A stretch of 64,000 bases of DNA from Antedon mediterranea (Eukaryota > Echinodermata > Crinoidea > Comatulida > Antedonidae). Below are positions 1 to 13,516 of this stretch, piece after piece. The translations under genes and the position numbers were made by a program. The first letter of the stretch is position 1. Every line of letters begins with the position of its first letter. The notes beneath the pieces were generated by a model, which made no database searches, was not told where the DNA came from, and was given only the letters and a program-made list of their open reading frames with translations. The DNA lies in the NCBI RefSeq assembly GCF_964355755.1, contig NC_092674.1, forward strand, positions 22,532,001 through 22,596,000, read 5' to 3'.

Positions 1-720
1 TCTTTCCTTTATTGAGGGTGTTCCAACTTTTGTGTGTTGGTTTCATAGTCTAATATCCGATACACAAACCTATCGAAGTAACAAATTCTTGCATACATAC
101 ATCCACTTTATCGTCGTTAGACATAGCACAATCCCTACTGCGTGCCAATCATTCCTATCATAGTCCGGGTGTGTCTAAAGCTTTCACATGCAATTTAGTC
201 ATGTGAGGTAAGGTAACATGATGTCCGTGTACAAACTTATAAGGAGAAAAAGTGATGACGTCACGTTTCCGACTGCGCTGGGTACAAACAAAGTTTGGTC
301 GGCCATCTTGTCCTATTCTAACACATTGATTTAACACTGCTTTTTCGTACATCCCGATAAATTTCGTTTTTACATAATTTAGAGTTGTTTAGCTTGCTTT
401 ATTTTACTACGTTACTACTGTTGAATATTTTGCTGATAATATTTGTAAGTTCACTTTCAGTTTATAATCGCAATGTTAAAAAGTATCAATATAATCTTTA
501 CAGGCCCCATTGCTCTAACACAATTCTATTATAATATTGTTTATACTACTTTTGTCATAAAGATTATTAAACATTTCAGGGCTTTATCCTTAACCTCCTA
601 TTGAAATTGTATCAGTTCATAATATGAATTGATACTTATTTTGGCAATAAAAAGTGACTGAAAATAATTGGAGGTGGTGTGGTTAGTACCTGAATTTTAA
701 AACTCAATAAAATATATTAC
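1..720. other. Region beyond the last visible exon of the EGF/VWD gene
   Basis: The final visible exon ends with a donor (GTAATA) at 720, so this stretch is probably intron. I see no exon in the required phase. Short open frames here have no recognisable protein character. Confidence 0.5.
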
Positions 721-3700
721 CACATCCTGTTGCGCTTCTCCAGTCATCAACTTCAAAACTGTATGTATTGCAGGTAAGGACGAACGCTTCAATAGTACTA
801 CAGACAATGTAATGACTGTCCATACTTTGATTTGCAAGGCATATTTCAAAAGCACAGAGTTCAATAAAGAAATCCTGAAATTCACAATCAGTATCTAAAA
901 AAATTAAAAGTAAATTATAGTGGCTTATCGTATAATGATAAAATTAAAAAACTTTTCTTTTCCTTACGAACAAGAATGCAATTGATGTTGACTTCATCCA
1001 TTTATGTGCTCCTGCGAAAGCTCTCTAACGTTCTAAAAAATGAGGACGGTTACAAGTAGAGATATTCCAAACTGTTCAATTGCCATGATTCAAAAGGCAT
1101 CAAAATAAACAAATTACAACCTTATTCTGCACACATCTATATAGCCTTGAAGAAACAACCATATAATGTATCGATACAAAAGTGAATAAATACTATTTTA
1201 AAAAACGTAATAGACTTGCCTAATGTTGATATGATATCGCATACTGTGGTATTTTTGTCACAGTCAGAAATATCAATTTCTTTGGTACAATTACTTTCAT
1301 CCAGAAAACTTGTATATGTATCCTAAAAAAAATGTGAAAGGTTATTTTAAATTTGTTATAATAAAAATAACAAAATTATACATCACATAGAAGCATATAA
1401 ATGGATGTTATTGAGACTTCCAGTCAAAAGTGACAGCCAAAAAAAGCATTGTTTAACTATGTATGAGAAAAAAAAAAAATTTGACTGGGATTTTATAAGG
1501 ACATGGTTTAACATACAGCCTTCGGCAGTGATCTGGGTACTACACGTATATCCAGAGACTTTGTCTCGAAATAGTTTCCAGGTCACCTTGGGCTATATTT
1601 TGAACCAGGTCCCTTAATACTACACTGAAACCAGATGAAATTATATCATTAAAGTAAAACACTAAACTTACATTGCCATGGCATAAACCACATCCACTAT
1701 CCCTTTCATTGTCGTCAACATTAATGATAAGGTTACCATCTTTACTGAGTACTACCACCAAGCTGAAGTCAGTATACAAAATCTACAAAACAATGAAACT
1801 TATATATAAATACAGTAGATTTTTACAACCATCAGTAATCAGTCCCCAACACTATGCCCATGCAAGAGCAAATAGCTGCCATTTTCATTTCCATTGAATA
1901 AGCTCTTTGATTCGCATGAGTGCTCATGAATGTTTCATAATGCATTTCCTAAGCTTCGATTGGTTATGCAAATTTTACAAGATTTTATCAACAGTTTATC
2001 TATAAGGTGATTGACAGCAGTCTACTTACCAAGTTCACACCATCATTAATAATTTGTAAACCATCAACAGGAGATGCTGGAGTTGAATACGAGATATTGT
2101 TTATACTTAACTCCAAATTACGGCGGTAAAATGTTATTGTCTAAAAGGAAACAAAATTAACCAATATGAGACATGCATTTACCAATAACTTTAAACAATA
2201 AAAAAATCTTTAAAAATAAAATTAGACTGAGCTGATTTGAGTAGCTTCCCAAACTCCTCGCTGTTTATATGAGAGCAGTAGAGTAGTTCTGTGTTTGTGA
2301 GTGACCAGTTAAATATATTAGAGTAACTATCAACTGTTTCACTTAAGCTCTGTCTACACTATAAAACTTTATGTGACAAAATGTGATGTGCTCATATATG
2401 GACATGATGATGTCATATCACTACCATATTTGGGCATATCACTACCATGTTTGGGCACATCACACTGTTTTGGTCAAACTAGTTTGATAGTGTAGACAGA
2501 GCTTTAAAATGTATCAGGTGCTCTGCATGTTGTTTTTTAGTTTCGTATTGTAAAATCAACCCTGTGTACAGTAGTGGAGCTGAGCTTGGTAGATAACATG
2601 CTTCCTTTCAATCCCAAGGTCCAGGGTTTAATCTTGACCTTAGTGTCAGGGTTGTAACTTTAACTTCTTTATACTCCAATACCTAAACCTCAAATGTGAC
2701 TTGTTATAATGATGATAAATTATTGAACTTTAAACTTGTATCCATCCTGTAAATAGTGAGTTTATATTGTGCATTTGTACCAGATACATATTTTTATTTA
2801 ACATATTTATAGTAAATCTTCTATGTTAACTCACCATTTCAAACACCTCAATTATAACACTGGATAGATACACAGGCTCGTCATTTTCTATTTCGTTTAC
2901 AGCAGTCACTTTGTAAGTGTTGTTAGTAGAATTCCATGGACAATTAGTATCAAGCAATGTAACCGGACATGGACTTTGAAGAAGAAAGTCCATTCCATCA
3001 AATGATTTCACGGTTTGAATAGATTGGCCAAAAACAAGACATGCTGGACGTACTGTAGATAAAAACCAATTGTAAAATGATTGTGATTAATAATCAATAA
3101 ACAATAATAATGGAAATAAAATGTCATGTTTTATCATGAACGTTAAGCCAGCCGTTAAATGGTGTGCAACATGGCTCATGTGCAGTACTCTTTGAAAAGA
3201 AATCGTCTCCAAATATACTGCCTCATTCAACACCAGAATGAACACCAACTGAAACAAGTCTAAGGATTCAATGGGTTATCCTTGGTGTACAAAACCAACA
3301 AAGCTATTGCCATTGGTCGATTAAATCTAACAATGGCTCCACTTCTTCTGAATTCTAAACCCCTCATAAAAATCCTAGTAAATTACAGGCCTGCACAAAC
3401 AGTGAACAAGTCAGGCTTAGGTAGTGGAACTTTAACATCAGTTACAAACCTGTTTCACACGTCTCTCCTGTCCAATAGAATGCGCAATCACATTCAAACT
3501 CTGTGCCATCGTCAGAACATTCACCCCCATTCAAACAAGGGTTGCTCGCACAAGGACTAGATGAATCTAAACAGATAGAAATGTTTTTTTAAATGTCCAT
3601 CTCCTCAACAACTGTAATGCCTGAAATGCACTTGTCAATTTTATCATGCACTATTACAACCCCCGGGAGAGGTGCATCATTTTTATTGCCCTACTCAGAT

Positions 3701-6700
3701 GTAATTGTACCAAATACATTTGAAAATATTAGAGGAAATGTGCAACCAGTTCCGGCCCGCCATCCTGACCTTAATATTTGTTTATGTTTAAATCATATGT
3801 GTATTCAGTGCATGACAGACAAACACATGGCATACACGCATACGGGATATCTCTTTATATTGAAATATCATTGTAAAAAAATGATTTCTTGTATAAACTA
3901 ATCCGAAATAAAAAAGATGAATGAAAATAGATGAAAATAAAATACTGTATATAATATAATATGAAGAATAAAATTCTAAAATCAACTCTCTTCGACATTT
4001 GACTCACTTAAGAATGTAAAGGTCCAATACTCAGGATCATCAATGCCAACAAACGGCCGAAGCAGGTTTACTACTGCTCCTTCGTCAAAAAGAATATAAA
4101 AGCTTTCAGTAGTGAACGTTGATCCTGCCACTGAAAACTCTAAAGTATCTGAATCAAATGTTGCCATATCTGTATTAGACGTATCTATTGCCAAAAACTC
4201 TTCGTTCATTTCGTTATAAAAACGAATATATATGGATGAACCAGGTCTCTCAATCTAAAATAATAATAATTTCAAGTAATAAAATCAATAATTAAACAAT
4301 TAACAAAAACAAAATATTGCTTTATTGGGCAAAGGTAGATCGAAATAGGTTAAAACCGATTAGGCGTGGTACTCAAAAATAAAATCAGAACATACAAATA
4401 ATCCGGAAAATAAAATGAAAATTGACAAGATGATAAGGAAGAGGCTTTTGTGATGAATATGGATTAATTGACATTGTCATTAGCGACAGACGTCTGCCAA
4501 CATACAACTTAACGTCTAAACTCTACGTCTAAAAAAGTAAAGTCTAAAAAGTCCAATCTGAATGTGCGATGTGCAAGGTCACAACACACAACCTTCACCA
4601 TGCAAGTCGAAAACATTTTTCAACGTCACGGTTAAATGTTGGTAAAACCGTATGATAAAACTAACTGCGTGAATGTATCCAAGTGCAAACAATGGTCAAA
4701 GTTACTGATGACCTTGGATAAAGTTACCTTGGTTTTTTAAGTACTGTGCAAACAAGGCTTAACATTAGAAACAAGGAAATTGGGATTCTATAAACAAACC
4801 TGAGCATCAAACTGCACAGTAAAATTGTAGTATTCCAGGCTATCTAGTAGAAATTGTGATTCACTTGCAGGATCTAATGATGTTATTCCCAACGGTGAGA
4901 CTGAAAAATATTTTTTGATTGAAAATTAGTTTCCTCATTATTAAATAATATGCAAATAATAAGTGCTTACGAGTTCAATGGTACAAATCATTTCATGAGA
5001 ATAGAATAATCCTGAAATGATACATACCTCCCGTGAATAGAGTTAAGCAACGTATTTCAGAGGTAAGTCTGTGAAATAGCAAAAGAACACAATAAAAGAA
5101 CATATTTAAAGAATCACATAGAAATGAAACCACTCAGAAACTGAGTGAAGTACTTGGCAAAATATATCAGAAAAACTATTTTCGGAGAGAAAGGGTTCAC
5201 TAGTTGGTATTTTGGCCCTATGTTAAAAGAATACAGAGTGCATGCTATTACATATTTCAGCTCATATTATTGACATCAAGAATGAATTAATTTTCCTGGA
5301 AATCAATAGGCATGTTCTGTAAGTACAGTATAATATGCCTATTAACATTCTGGAGGATAACTTAGAGAATTGTGCATTGCATAATTCTATTGATTAAAAA
5401 TTAACTATAACATAAACTTGTTAAAAGCTTCAATCAACTATATTATATAATGTAGGTGGACATTAATGCACTCAGTGTGGTTGTATTATTTAAAATCCAT
5501 AAGTTACCCATAATCATCTTCTGCTGTAAAGCAAAAGATCTCTGCATCGGTACTTGAGGAAGTAGGTGTATATGTCACTGTTACAGAAGCAACTTGGCTG
5601 TCATCAGGATCAGCTATGAGATCGGATTTGAATAAGTTTGCTGGAGATGATGTATCTATCTCTACAATTCTGAAATATCAAAGAAAATTAATTGTATATT
5701 TTAGTTTTAAAACTGATTTTCTCAAAGCAACATTCAAATATAATAATATCTCACATTTTTGGTTGATAGCCATGCACATTACTAAGATGAATCTTTATCG
5801 CATGTTTATGCTAATTTTAAGTTTTTTAATAAAATATATAATAATATATTAGAAATTATAAAACTTTCGTTGTTGAAATATTTGTAATGTAAGTTTGGAC
5901 AAGTTAGAAATTTTACTATTGCATCTGTTTAGATCATAGCCAACTGCTTTTAGTTGTCCCTCACCAATGTGTGCTCTAGAGGCGAGGTCAGGTATAAAAC
6001 CAGCGGCTTAACGGCTATGAGCGCTCACTGGCTAAACCCACGGCCCCAGAGCTTAAAGGTCCCCAAAGCACGAGCAGTCCAATGCAACTGCCCAGCGTTG
6101 GAGGGCCCCTTTCGAGTGCTAAACCTGTTGTTTCGCCACTGTATAAACCGTACAATTTTACTAGGAGTTTATTTTGATAGAATAAAGTTCATCATATACC
6201 CAGCTGAAGCAGCATTTTGGTTGAAAATACATTGATATAATAAAGCTACTTTGCATGTCTAAGCAGCTAGTGTGTCTGTACAAATATTTCAGTCTAGAAT
6301 TTACTATTTTGATAACAAAAATAACATATACAGTACTTCATTTCAAATACAGTTTTTCAAACCAAGGTACTTAATGGAATCATGAATAAATAAGAATGGT
6401 CTGATCATTAAAACTATTTTAAAATTCGGTTTCTTCTAGAGCCAAAAAAATGCACTTTGTGTTTTTTATGAGTGCATGGACAACTTAGTTTCATACCATA
6501 AATGAATAAATCAGAACCAGAAATAGAAATAACGTTTTATAAATTGTTATATTTATATTATTTCAATGTGTATAAAACAGACTTACACAGCACCAGTGGC
6601 TGTACTTCTCGCAGTTATGGTCAAGTTTAAGGTGCCGTCGGAAGTAATGCCATATTCAGCTCCCGATTCTGGTGTGCCATCAACAAACGTTGGCTTAAGA

Positions 6701-9700
6701 TCACAGCTATCAACTGAAGTTGATTCAAAAGGCCGAATTATAAACTGCAGCGGAACTTTACTCAAAGCAACATTGCTGCCTGGTTCAAAATCTTCAAGCA
6801 TCAGTGTCACAGCAAACTGGCGGTTAACAGCGGATGGTGGTGTCATTGTCAGGACACAATCCTGTTTCACAAAAATAGAATTGTAAATGTATAACATTCA
6901 ATTTATTTCCATATACACCACCATCATATACGTGTCCGTGGAGGATGCATTTTCTTAAAGTTCTGTGCTACCCAGAGCACAGATCTTTAAGCTAATATGC
7001 ACCCTTGAACAAATAATATTACATTGACAACAAAAAAAGCAATAAATAAAAAAAACTTTTATATAATTAAGTTTGATAATAAAAGCAGTATACAAATTCA
7101 CAAATTCAATGCCGGATAGATCCCATTCAAATCCATCCTCAACACTTTTTTTTTTTACAATAAAATAAGCTTTACCCTATATGTCGCTATGGATGATAAA
7201 TACAAGTAATAAATAAATGTTTGACCGACAGTGACCTCCTAACTCCAAACAACAAAGATGTTTAGAGTCAGTACCTTTTACATTGAGTCTCTGATGAGTT
7301 CCAGAGTTTGAGACACCCTGTTGTTTTGAACTTTTAGAGTTGATTGTTTTTAATTTGCACCAAACAAAATACCGGTATTGATGCCCCAAGTGTGTACAAA
7401 CTCCGGAGTTTGGCCAGGTGATATGGAAGGAGTATAATATAAGTACTGTATACTCACAGAAGATATTGTTGCATCTGTAAGGCTGCTACAAACACCTCCA
7501 CATTCTTCCACTCCAGTAGCCCTTCTACACTGCACATTATCTCCATCAGCATCATAATCTGTAATTATTAATTAGTTTAAATATTGCAACTACCTATTAT
7601 AATAATAATACATTCAATAAAATAAATAATACTTTTATTTAGGTAGTTTAACCCTTTATTTTGTCTATATAAGTGAAATCATTATTTTTTTTTTCCATTT
7701 TTTCTTTTTTTTTTATTCTGACCACCTGTCCTTGTTTTATAATAATAAATAAATAAAATATGAAACACTTACATGGAATTTGGATTTCACTCTCACAGCC
7801 CTCTCTAAGTTTTACTAATGCAATCATTGCGGTCTTAGGTGAGGAGTTGATAGTATTGTTTGCATTTACCGACAAATCCATGGTAAATACGGCACTAGCA
7901 AACCTGTCTTCGGAACCAATATCCGTTGGCCAAGCAGCACTGATTTCCACCCTGTATACAATTAATTTATGATTTATGCATTACTTTGAAGCCTAATTTC
8001 CAATTGCGAATATATTCACACGAAACAAACTTTCCTGAGTTATGATTGGTTGCGGATTTTTCCATGTCACAAAAAGTAGATGAAAATATTAATACACATA
8101 CACATTAGTGAACATTTTTGATTTGCGCAAATAAATTCGCCTAGAGGAAACACCGGAAAGACAACATCAAAGTATGGACCAAACTGACTCACATTAAGAT
8201 ACTAAGGATGGCGAAGGACAGGGAGGAGAGTTGTTGAAAAGCCTCCAAACGACTAAGGAACAGGACAGTAAAAAACTGGCTTGAAGCCAGTCAATGATAG
8301 TACATATAAATGAATGAACGTTTGTTAGTGGAGGAATTGAGAACATATCTTTATCCCTTGAATTCCACACCTACTATTCTAAAGTATTCTTTTGCACAAT
8401 TATTTTGTTGTTTCTTAAATAGATTGTTGATGACTAGGACCATTAAAATATCTCAAGGGTATTTATTAAAAAATAAGAAATTATGACCTGTTTGTCAGAG
8501 AAAGTGTATACTGATTTTGTTATGCTATATAATGAGAACAAAATATAAATTTAATTTATATATTTTTGCACTTTCATTAAATATAAATTGAATTTATCTA
8601 ATGTTTTACACATTGTCGATATAACTATGCTATGCTTCAGTGTTGAATGTTTAAAGAGAGAATAAAATAAACACATGGAAAAAAAGTCTGCTTACCCGTA
8701 AGTAAAAACGTCATTGATAGGAAAGGACTGAATGACAGAGCCTTGACCAGACATCCAAGCATTGTCTATGTTAACATCGGTACACACTTGGTTAGTTCTT
8801 CCAAGATCAACAGGACATGTTTCTTCACCAATACAATTTATAGGTCTTCCTGTTATTAATGTACCTGCCTCAATTACTGCATTAGTACATGTACCTCCCT
8901 CATTTGTTACTCTAGACCAACCCAGTCTGTACTGGACCTCTACCTATATAAAAAAAAACAGCAAAGTACAATATTAAATTCATATCCTCAATAAACACAT
9001 TGCAGATTGCTTAGTTCTGTACCTTCATGCCCCGTCCTTGTTGATGATATAAATTCTTGATTAATTTATATTTCATATAAAATATAATATTAATATAATA
9101 TGATTTAATTTGTTTTAATACTTTTTTCTTCTGTTTTCTCTATTATAACATGAAAAATGTGTTGCACTCAAAATACATAAAATTATGAATGAATGAATGA
9201 ATAGGTATGGCATTAGACTTTGTCCACCACGTAATATGCGATGTCTTTTTAGAAATTCTTTTGTGCCAAACTCTATTCATATTTTTAACACTGGTGTCTC
9301 TAGAATGTAATTTGTAACTATACATTTTTAACCTTTAATATGATTTTTAATCTTTACTGTTTTATGCTTTTACATTATTTGTCATTTTTAGTTCATTTTA
9401 TACAGTATTTGTATATTTTAATCAGATTTACTGACAACCGTCATTTCTTTGTTTTTCAAAGACACATACAATTTCTTGTATCTTGTATACCTTTAAATTT
9501 AAGTCTCCCAAAAGTCAATAAGCAAAAGCATTTTTCTTTTTAGTTTTTCTTAAGATTAATTATGTATATTTGAGAAAGAAAAAAAAAAGATTATTATTTA
9601 TAGGATTTCAATTCAAATTGTGCCCAGATTGCGTAAAATCTTTCAAATCATGCATTTACAGTTTTTAAATTAGTATGTTTCCAATAACTAATATATGATT

Positions 9701-12700
9701 TCTAGTATTCACTTTAATTAACAGGCAGTAGGTCTACTGTGGTTTTAGACCGTCCTCTAGCACTCATAGAGATAATATAGTATACTAAATATCTCTATTG
9801 GGTAGTAGTAGTCTAGACTTCTGACACAAACGGGTTCAACGAATTACTCCATTTGATCACCGCACTGAACCCCAATGAACCACATCGAATGAATAAATGA
9901 ATGAATAGCCCCTAGGCCTAGTGACGAATTATCCTAATAAATGAACCACATCAGACCATACCATAGCCTCAAGTAAGTTTTAGTATACCTGTAGGCCTAG
10001 GCTAGTATGATAATTAAATTATATATAAATTAAGAAACATTCACCAGCTAGCTGCTGACAGTCAAATTCGTCGGACCGCCAACACCTGCCTGTGGGTGGC
10101 GCTAGCCTAACTCTAGGCCTAGCCTACCCCGAGCGAGGCTAGGCCTAGGCTAGTCTACTAACTAAAGGCCCTAGCTAGCTATATATGGCTAGAGGCTAGG
10201 CCTAGGCCTAGGCCTAGTGGTGGGCCTAGGCAGGCCTAGGCCTAGGCCTAGTTAGTAGAGGCCCAGCTAAGTAGGCCTAGCCTATCCTAATCATTTGACC
10301 TCAACTCAAAGACCCAGCCTCGGACGGCACAAAACAATAAAAGATGAACACAAATGCAATGATCTCTATTACAATTAACGGATGGTATCATGATTGACCA
10401 AATAAACATGTTATTAGGCCTAGCCTCCTATCTGATCACATAATTGTTTAAGCACGCCGCCTAAAAAAAACAAAACAATTACGTCACCAGTAGATAGAGT
10501 CTAACTGACTATCGCAAGTCATCTAGAAACGAGTGTTGTGTATGAATGCCCAATAATTATTATCAATCATTAAATTATTGTTTTAAACAACATTACACAT
10601 TATTTTTATTTTGAATTAGAATGACTGCATTTTCCACCTTGCAAAACATGACTAGGTTTGCGTAAAAAATTAAGCAGGTAGGCCTTGTATATGTTGTGGC
10701 ACAAATTATTGTATTATTATGGTACGTAGGGCCTACTTTTTCAGTTCTTAACAAATATTTATCACTTGAGATGTCATTATCAATATTTGTTTCCCTTCTC
10801 ATATGGTTCTTAGATTTTTCTTTCTTTTTTGAAAATAAAAATCGGCCAGGGTAAAGCATACCATGATATCAAATGTTTTAGGCTTTCTGGTAAAGTTAGA
10901 AGAACAAATTAAATATTTTCGGAAAAAAATAAATTACAAACGTTATGATGTTTTTCGTTTTTGTTACTTCTACCGAAGTGATTAACTTTATTAAAACTAC
11001 AAAATAACATATTCAAAGTCTTATTTAATTAATATTTTTTCATGTTTTTGGGGGACAATACTGTACATCTTTAAGAAAATAAAATATCGTATAATTAATT
11101 TTAAGCAATATTATAAAAAAGGTTAGTTTACATATTGTAAACGCCGCAGCCACGGTGAATTATAATTTAGTTCATAATATCAGAACAACAAAAGGATAAT
11201 AGTAATAATGTTGGAAGCTACACTTTTGAAACAGTGGCACATTTCTGGAATGAAGGTGCGTCCAGAGTAAGTAACATAAAAGTTTTAAGAAATTTAACAA
11301 TTCTATTTACAATGAAACTTAAACTGAAACTAAATAATATGTAAAAGATATAAAAAATAACATTAGCAGAAACAGGATTTTAAAAAAAAATAAAGAACTA
11401 ATCATTTTTATTGTTGGTAATACACAATTGAATAAACACATTTAATTAAAAGATAATTATAATAGCACGTACCGTACTGAATATAACCTTTCTTTTAATC
11501 GTCATAATCATTATTTACATCTTTTAAGATATTTGTATTTGCTTTACCTTAAAAATGTAAAAACAAATACAAATCGATATTTTAACTATGTTGTTTTCAA
11601 ATTTTGATGAAAATCTTTATTTAATAATTGTGTGCCCTATGAAGCAGTTGGAATGAAATTATGGAATTGATATTACAAGATGTAGTTGAACGAAATTGAT
11701 TTTATTATTTATTATTAGGTTATTTTTAGTACATGCTCCAATGGTTCTACATTTTGTTGATAAAGATACCTAAAAAATGTAATAAACGTTTGAACAATTA
11801 CACAAAGCTTCTGCATGTAGAACTACAGTAACGTAAAATCATTTTCTAACGTGCCATTATTTTCAATCAAAGAATAAATTGTCTTTCTTTCTTTTTTTTT
11901 AATAAGAAAATAATGTATAGATTACCTAAAGCATATTTATCTTTCTTTCTTTCATTAAAAAAAGTATAGACAAGACTTGAATGTAACCATGACATTAGAG
12001 TTGTAATAATAAGGTTACACACTTGTTTGGATTAACCAATGTTTTCACGTGCACAATTAGCTCTATCCATAGCTCTTTATCTAAGTTCTTTTCTCTTGAG
12101 CTTTACATTCCAATTGGTCAGGTATTACATAAAAACTGTTCTTACGCCACCATTGTGCATTTGGTTGAATATTCCGATCTTGTGATTAGACAGGAATTAA
12201 GATTATTCCTAAACATATAATCCGTGGCAAGTAGAAGAGGCCCTGACTTGCTATTTTTTCGTTATACAGCATGCTTTCACTGTAGACTTACTTTTGATTT
12301 TCTTAGCTTAGCTAAAGTTTGCCAAGATAAAATGACTTTCACTTTGTTTGATAAATACCACTTTGTTGATACCATGTGTTGATTCATAAATTAATAATAA
12401 TAATAATAATAATATTTGTTTGGAACAACACTTTTTTAACAGTGGCACACATGCGTACCATACCAATTACAAAATTCAATACAAAAACAATGGAAAATAA
12501 AAACTGAAACTAAAATAAAACATATTTGAGATAATGACATAAAATTTGACTTGACGCTATTACAAAACTTATTTACAAACTAAAACTACACTAATACAAC
12601 TAATAATTTTGCAACAGCATTGGAAAAGAAAACACTTTTTTAATAAAATAATAGAACAGTCCAAAGTTGTGATACAATTGCATTTAATTAATTTTTGATG

Positions 12701-13470
12701 CTCAATTAATTAAATGTTACCGGTAGTTCTCGAGCACTATGGGAGTTTCAAATCTCTGGGTTGAGGCATTCGAAGCGTAATATTGAGATTGGCATTTTGA
12801 ATTTGGAAACATTAAGTAGTTTGGAGTACCAGAATGTAGTTATACCTGGTTATACAATGTATCCCAAATCTTAGATTACTTACTGGTCTTCACCATGTAA
12901 ACATGTATAAATCACGTTAGCAACGCGTATTGTTTTAAAAGCAAATATACAGGAACTACAATCTGTATTTATGCCTGTAATTTGTAGAAAGGGACGCGCG
13001 CACTTATTGTTCAGGCGTACGTACGTGTAAACATGATGTCGGTAGTAACCTGAATTGATTCACACTATCTATATTTAATTCTCCTACATTATCTCAATAG
13101 CGCCACAATGTATAACTATGCCGTATGCCGAGAATATAACATAATGTTTGTAAAGTAAACCTTAGCTGACTCACAAACAAAAAATACAATCAGAAACTTG
13201 CGTCAAATGTCTAAATGTCTAGTTTGACTGACTGCTTCTCCCAGACGAAAATGGTAGGCCTACATACAAATATCAAAGTGAAAAATGTACGATCTTACTA
13301 ACCATTTGCATCGAGTCATTGTCTATTTCTCCTATTGGTCTCCAACTGAATGTTGCAGAACGGAAATGCCTTGCATCTGAAACAGCTAAAAATCCAAGTG
13401 CAATAACAAAATAATACACATTCCTAATGGTTAGGCCTATCGTGGGGGTTTTACCCCTGCGATACTCCAT
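721..13470 (-). CDS. Secreted multidomain EGF / von Willebrand factor D protein (15 exons, 3' end outside window)
   Basis: Exons in transcript order: 13470-13303, 8943-8696, 7951-7773, 7558-7458, 6861-6587, 5669-5508, 5068-5028, 4900-4800, 4254-4008, 3566-3450, 3052-2835, 2140-2030, 1782-1672, 1322-1220, 894-721. All phases agree and give 785 residues so far. The start at 13470 gives a signal peptide (hydrophobic YYFVIALGFLAV, cleavage near residue 33) followed by HFRSATFSWRP. Residues 57-507 are an extracellular region of unassigned type, with DYDADGDNVQC and ECGGVC motifs near 199-222. Residues about 510-545 are a clear six-cysteine EGF module (CASNPCLNGGEC). Residues 547-700 match a VWD domain (ACLVFGQ, SFDGMDF, ending CGLCHGN), followed by a C8-like cysteine cluster ending WRSATGC. 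Exon 14 ends in a GC donor (AG|GCAAGT). VWD/EGF proteins are usually secreted adhesive or matrix proteins; a more specific role is not visible. The frame is open at 721, so more exons lie to the left. Confidence 0.85.
2343..2507. mobile_element. Miniature inverted-repeat element, family A (intron 11 of the EGF/VWD gene)
   Basis: The ends are inverted copies of about 27 bp built on TTAAGCTCTGTCTACACT, and the body is partly palindromic (CATATTTGGGCA repeated). Related copies sit at 37817-37959 and, as an end fragment, at 15711-15757. There is no coding capacity. The outermost bases on both sides are TTAA. Confidence 0.75.
8160..8237 (+). pseudogene. Possible 3' remnant of a non-LTR retrotransposon ORF2
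   Basis: One frame reads DNIKVWTKLTHIK then ILRMAKDREESC and a stop. This resembles the conserved C-terminal tail of reverse-transcriptase/endonuclease ORF2 proteins of non-LTR elements (a WT..L....LR.A.DRE pattern). A TGAATGAA-like tail follows shortly downstream. It is only about 25 residues with no upstream RT motifs, so it is a weak call. It lies in intron 2 of the minus-strand EGF/VWD gene. Confidence 0.3.
10040..10300. repeat. GGCCTA-rich low-complexity island
   Basis: Dense, irregular iterations of TAGGCCTAGGCCTA with variants (AGGCTAG, GCTAGCT). It is far richer in G+C than its surroundings and lies in intron 1 of the EGF/VWD gene. Similar islands occur near 29.3, 60.2 and 62.0 kb. 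Confidence 0.8.
11035..11080. repeat. End fragment of dispersed family C (ATTGTCCCC ends)
   Basis: The stretch CATGTTTTTGGGGGACAATA matches an end of the inverted-repeat element at 37531-37819 and the copy ending near 54083. It is a fragment only, within intron 1 of the EGF/VWD gene. Confidence 0.5.
12392..12413. repeat. (TAA)n microsatellite
   Basis: About seven TAA units. The flank (AACAGTGGCACA) also occurs near 11.24 kb, so the microsatellite may be part of a dispersed repeat. Confidence 0.7.
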
Positions 13471-13508
13471 GTTAAAATTAGGAATGTCTAGCCGCCGCTG
13501 CTGCACCC

Positions 13509-13516
13509 TTTTTATA
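13509..13516 (-). promoter_or_regulatory. Probable TATA box of the EGF/VWD gene
   Basis: On the minus strand this reads TATAAAAA, about 46 bp upstream of the chosen ATG at 13470. An in-frame upstream ATG at 13533 lies before this box, so it would not be in the transcript. This favours the 13470 start and implies a very short 5' UTR. It is a single-motif match without other promoter evidence. Confidence 0.45.

Noticed and set aside
158-352. Minus-strand 64-residue open frame
   Set aside because: It has no domain or splice context and is not in phase with the EGF/VWD gene; the frame looks accidental.
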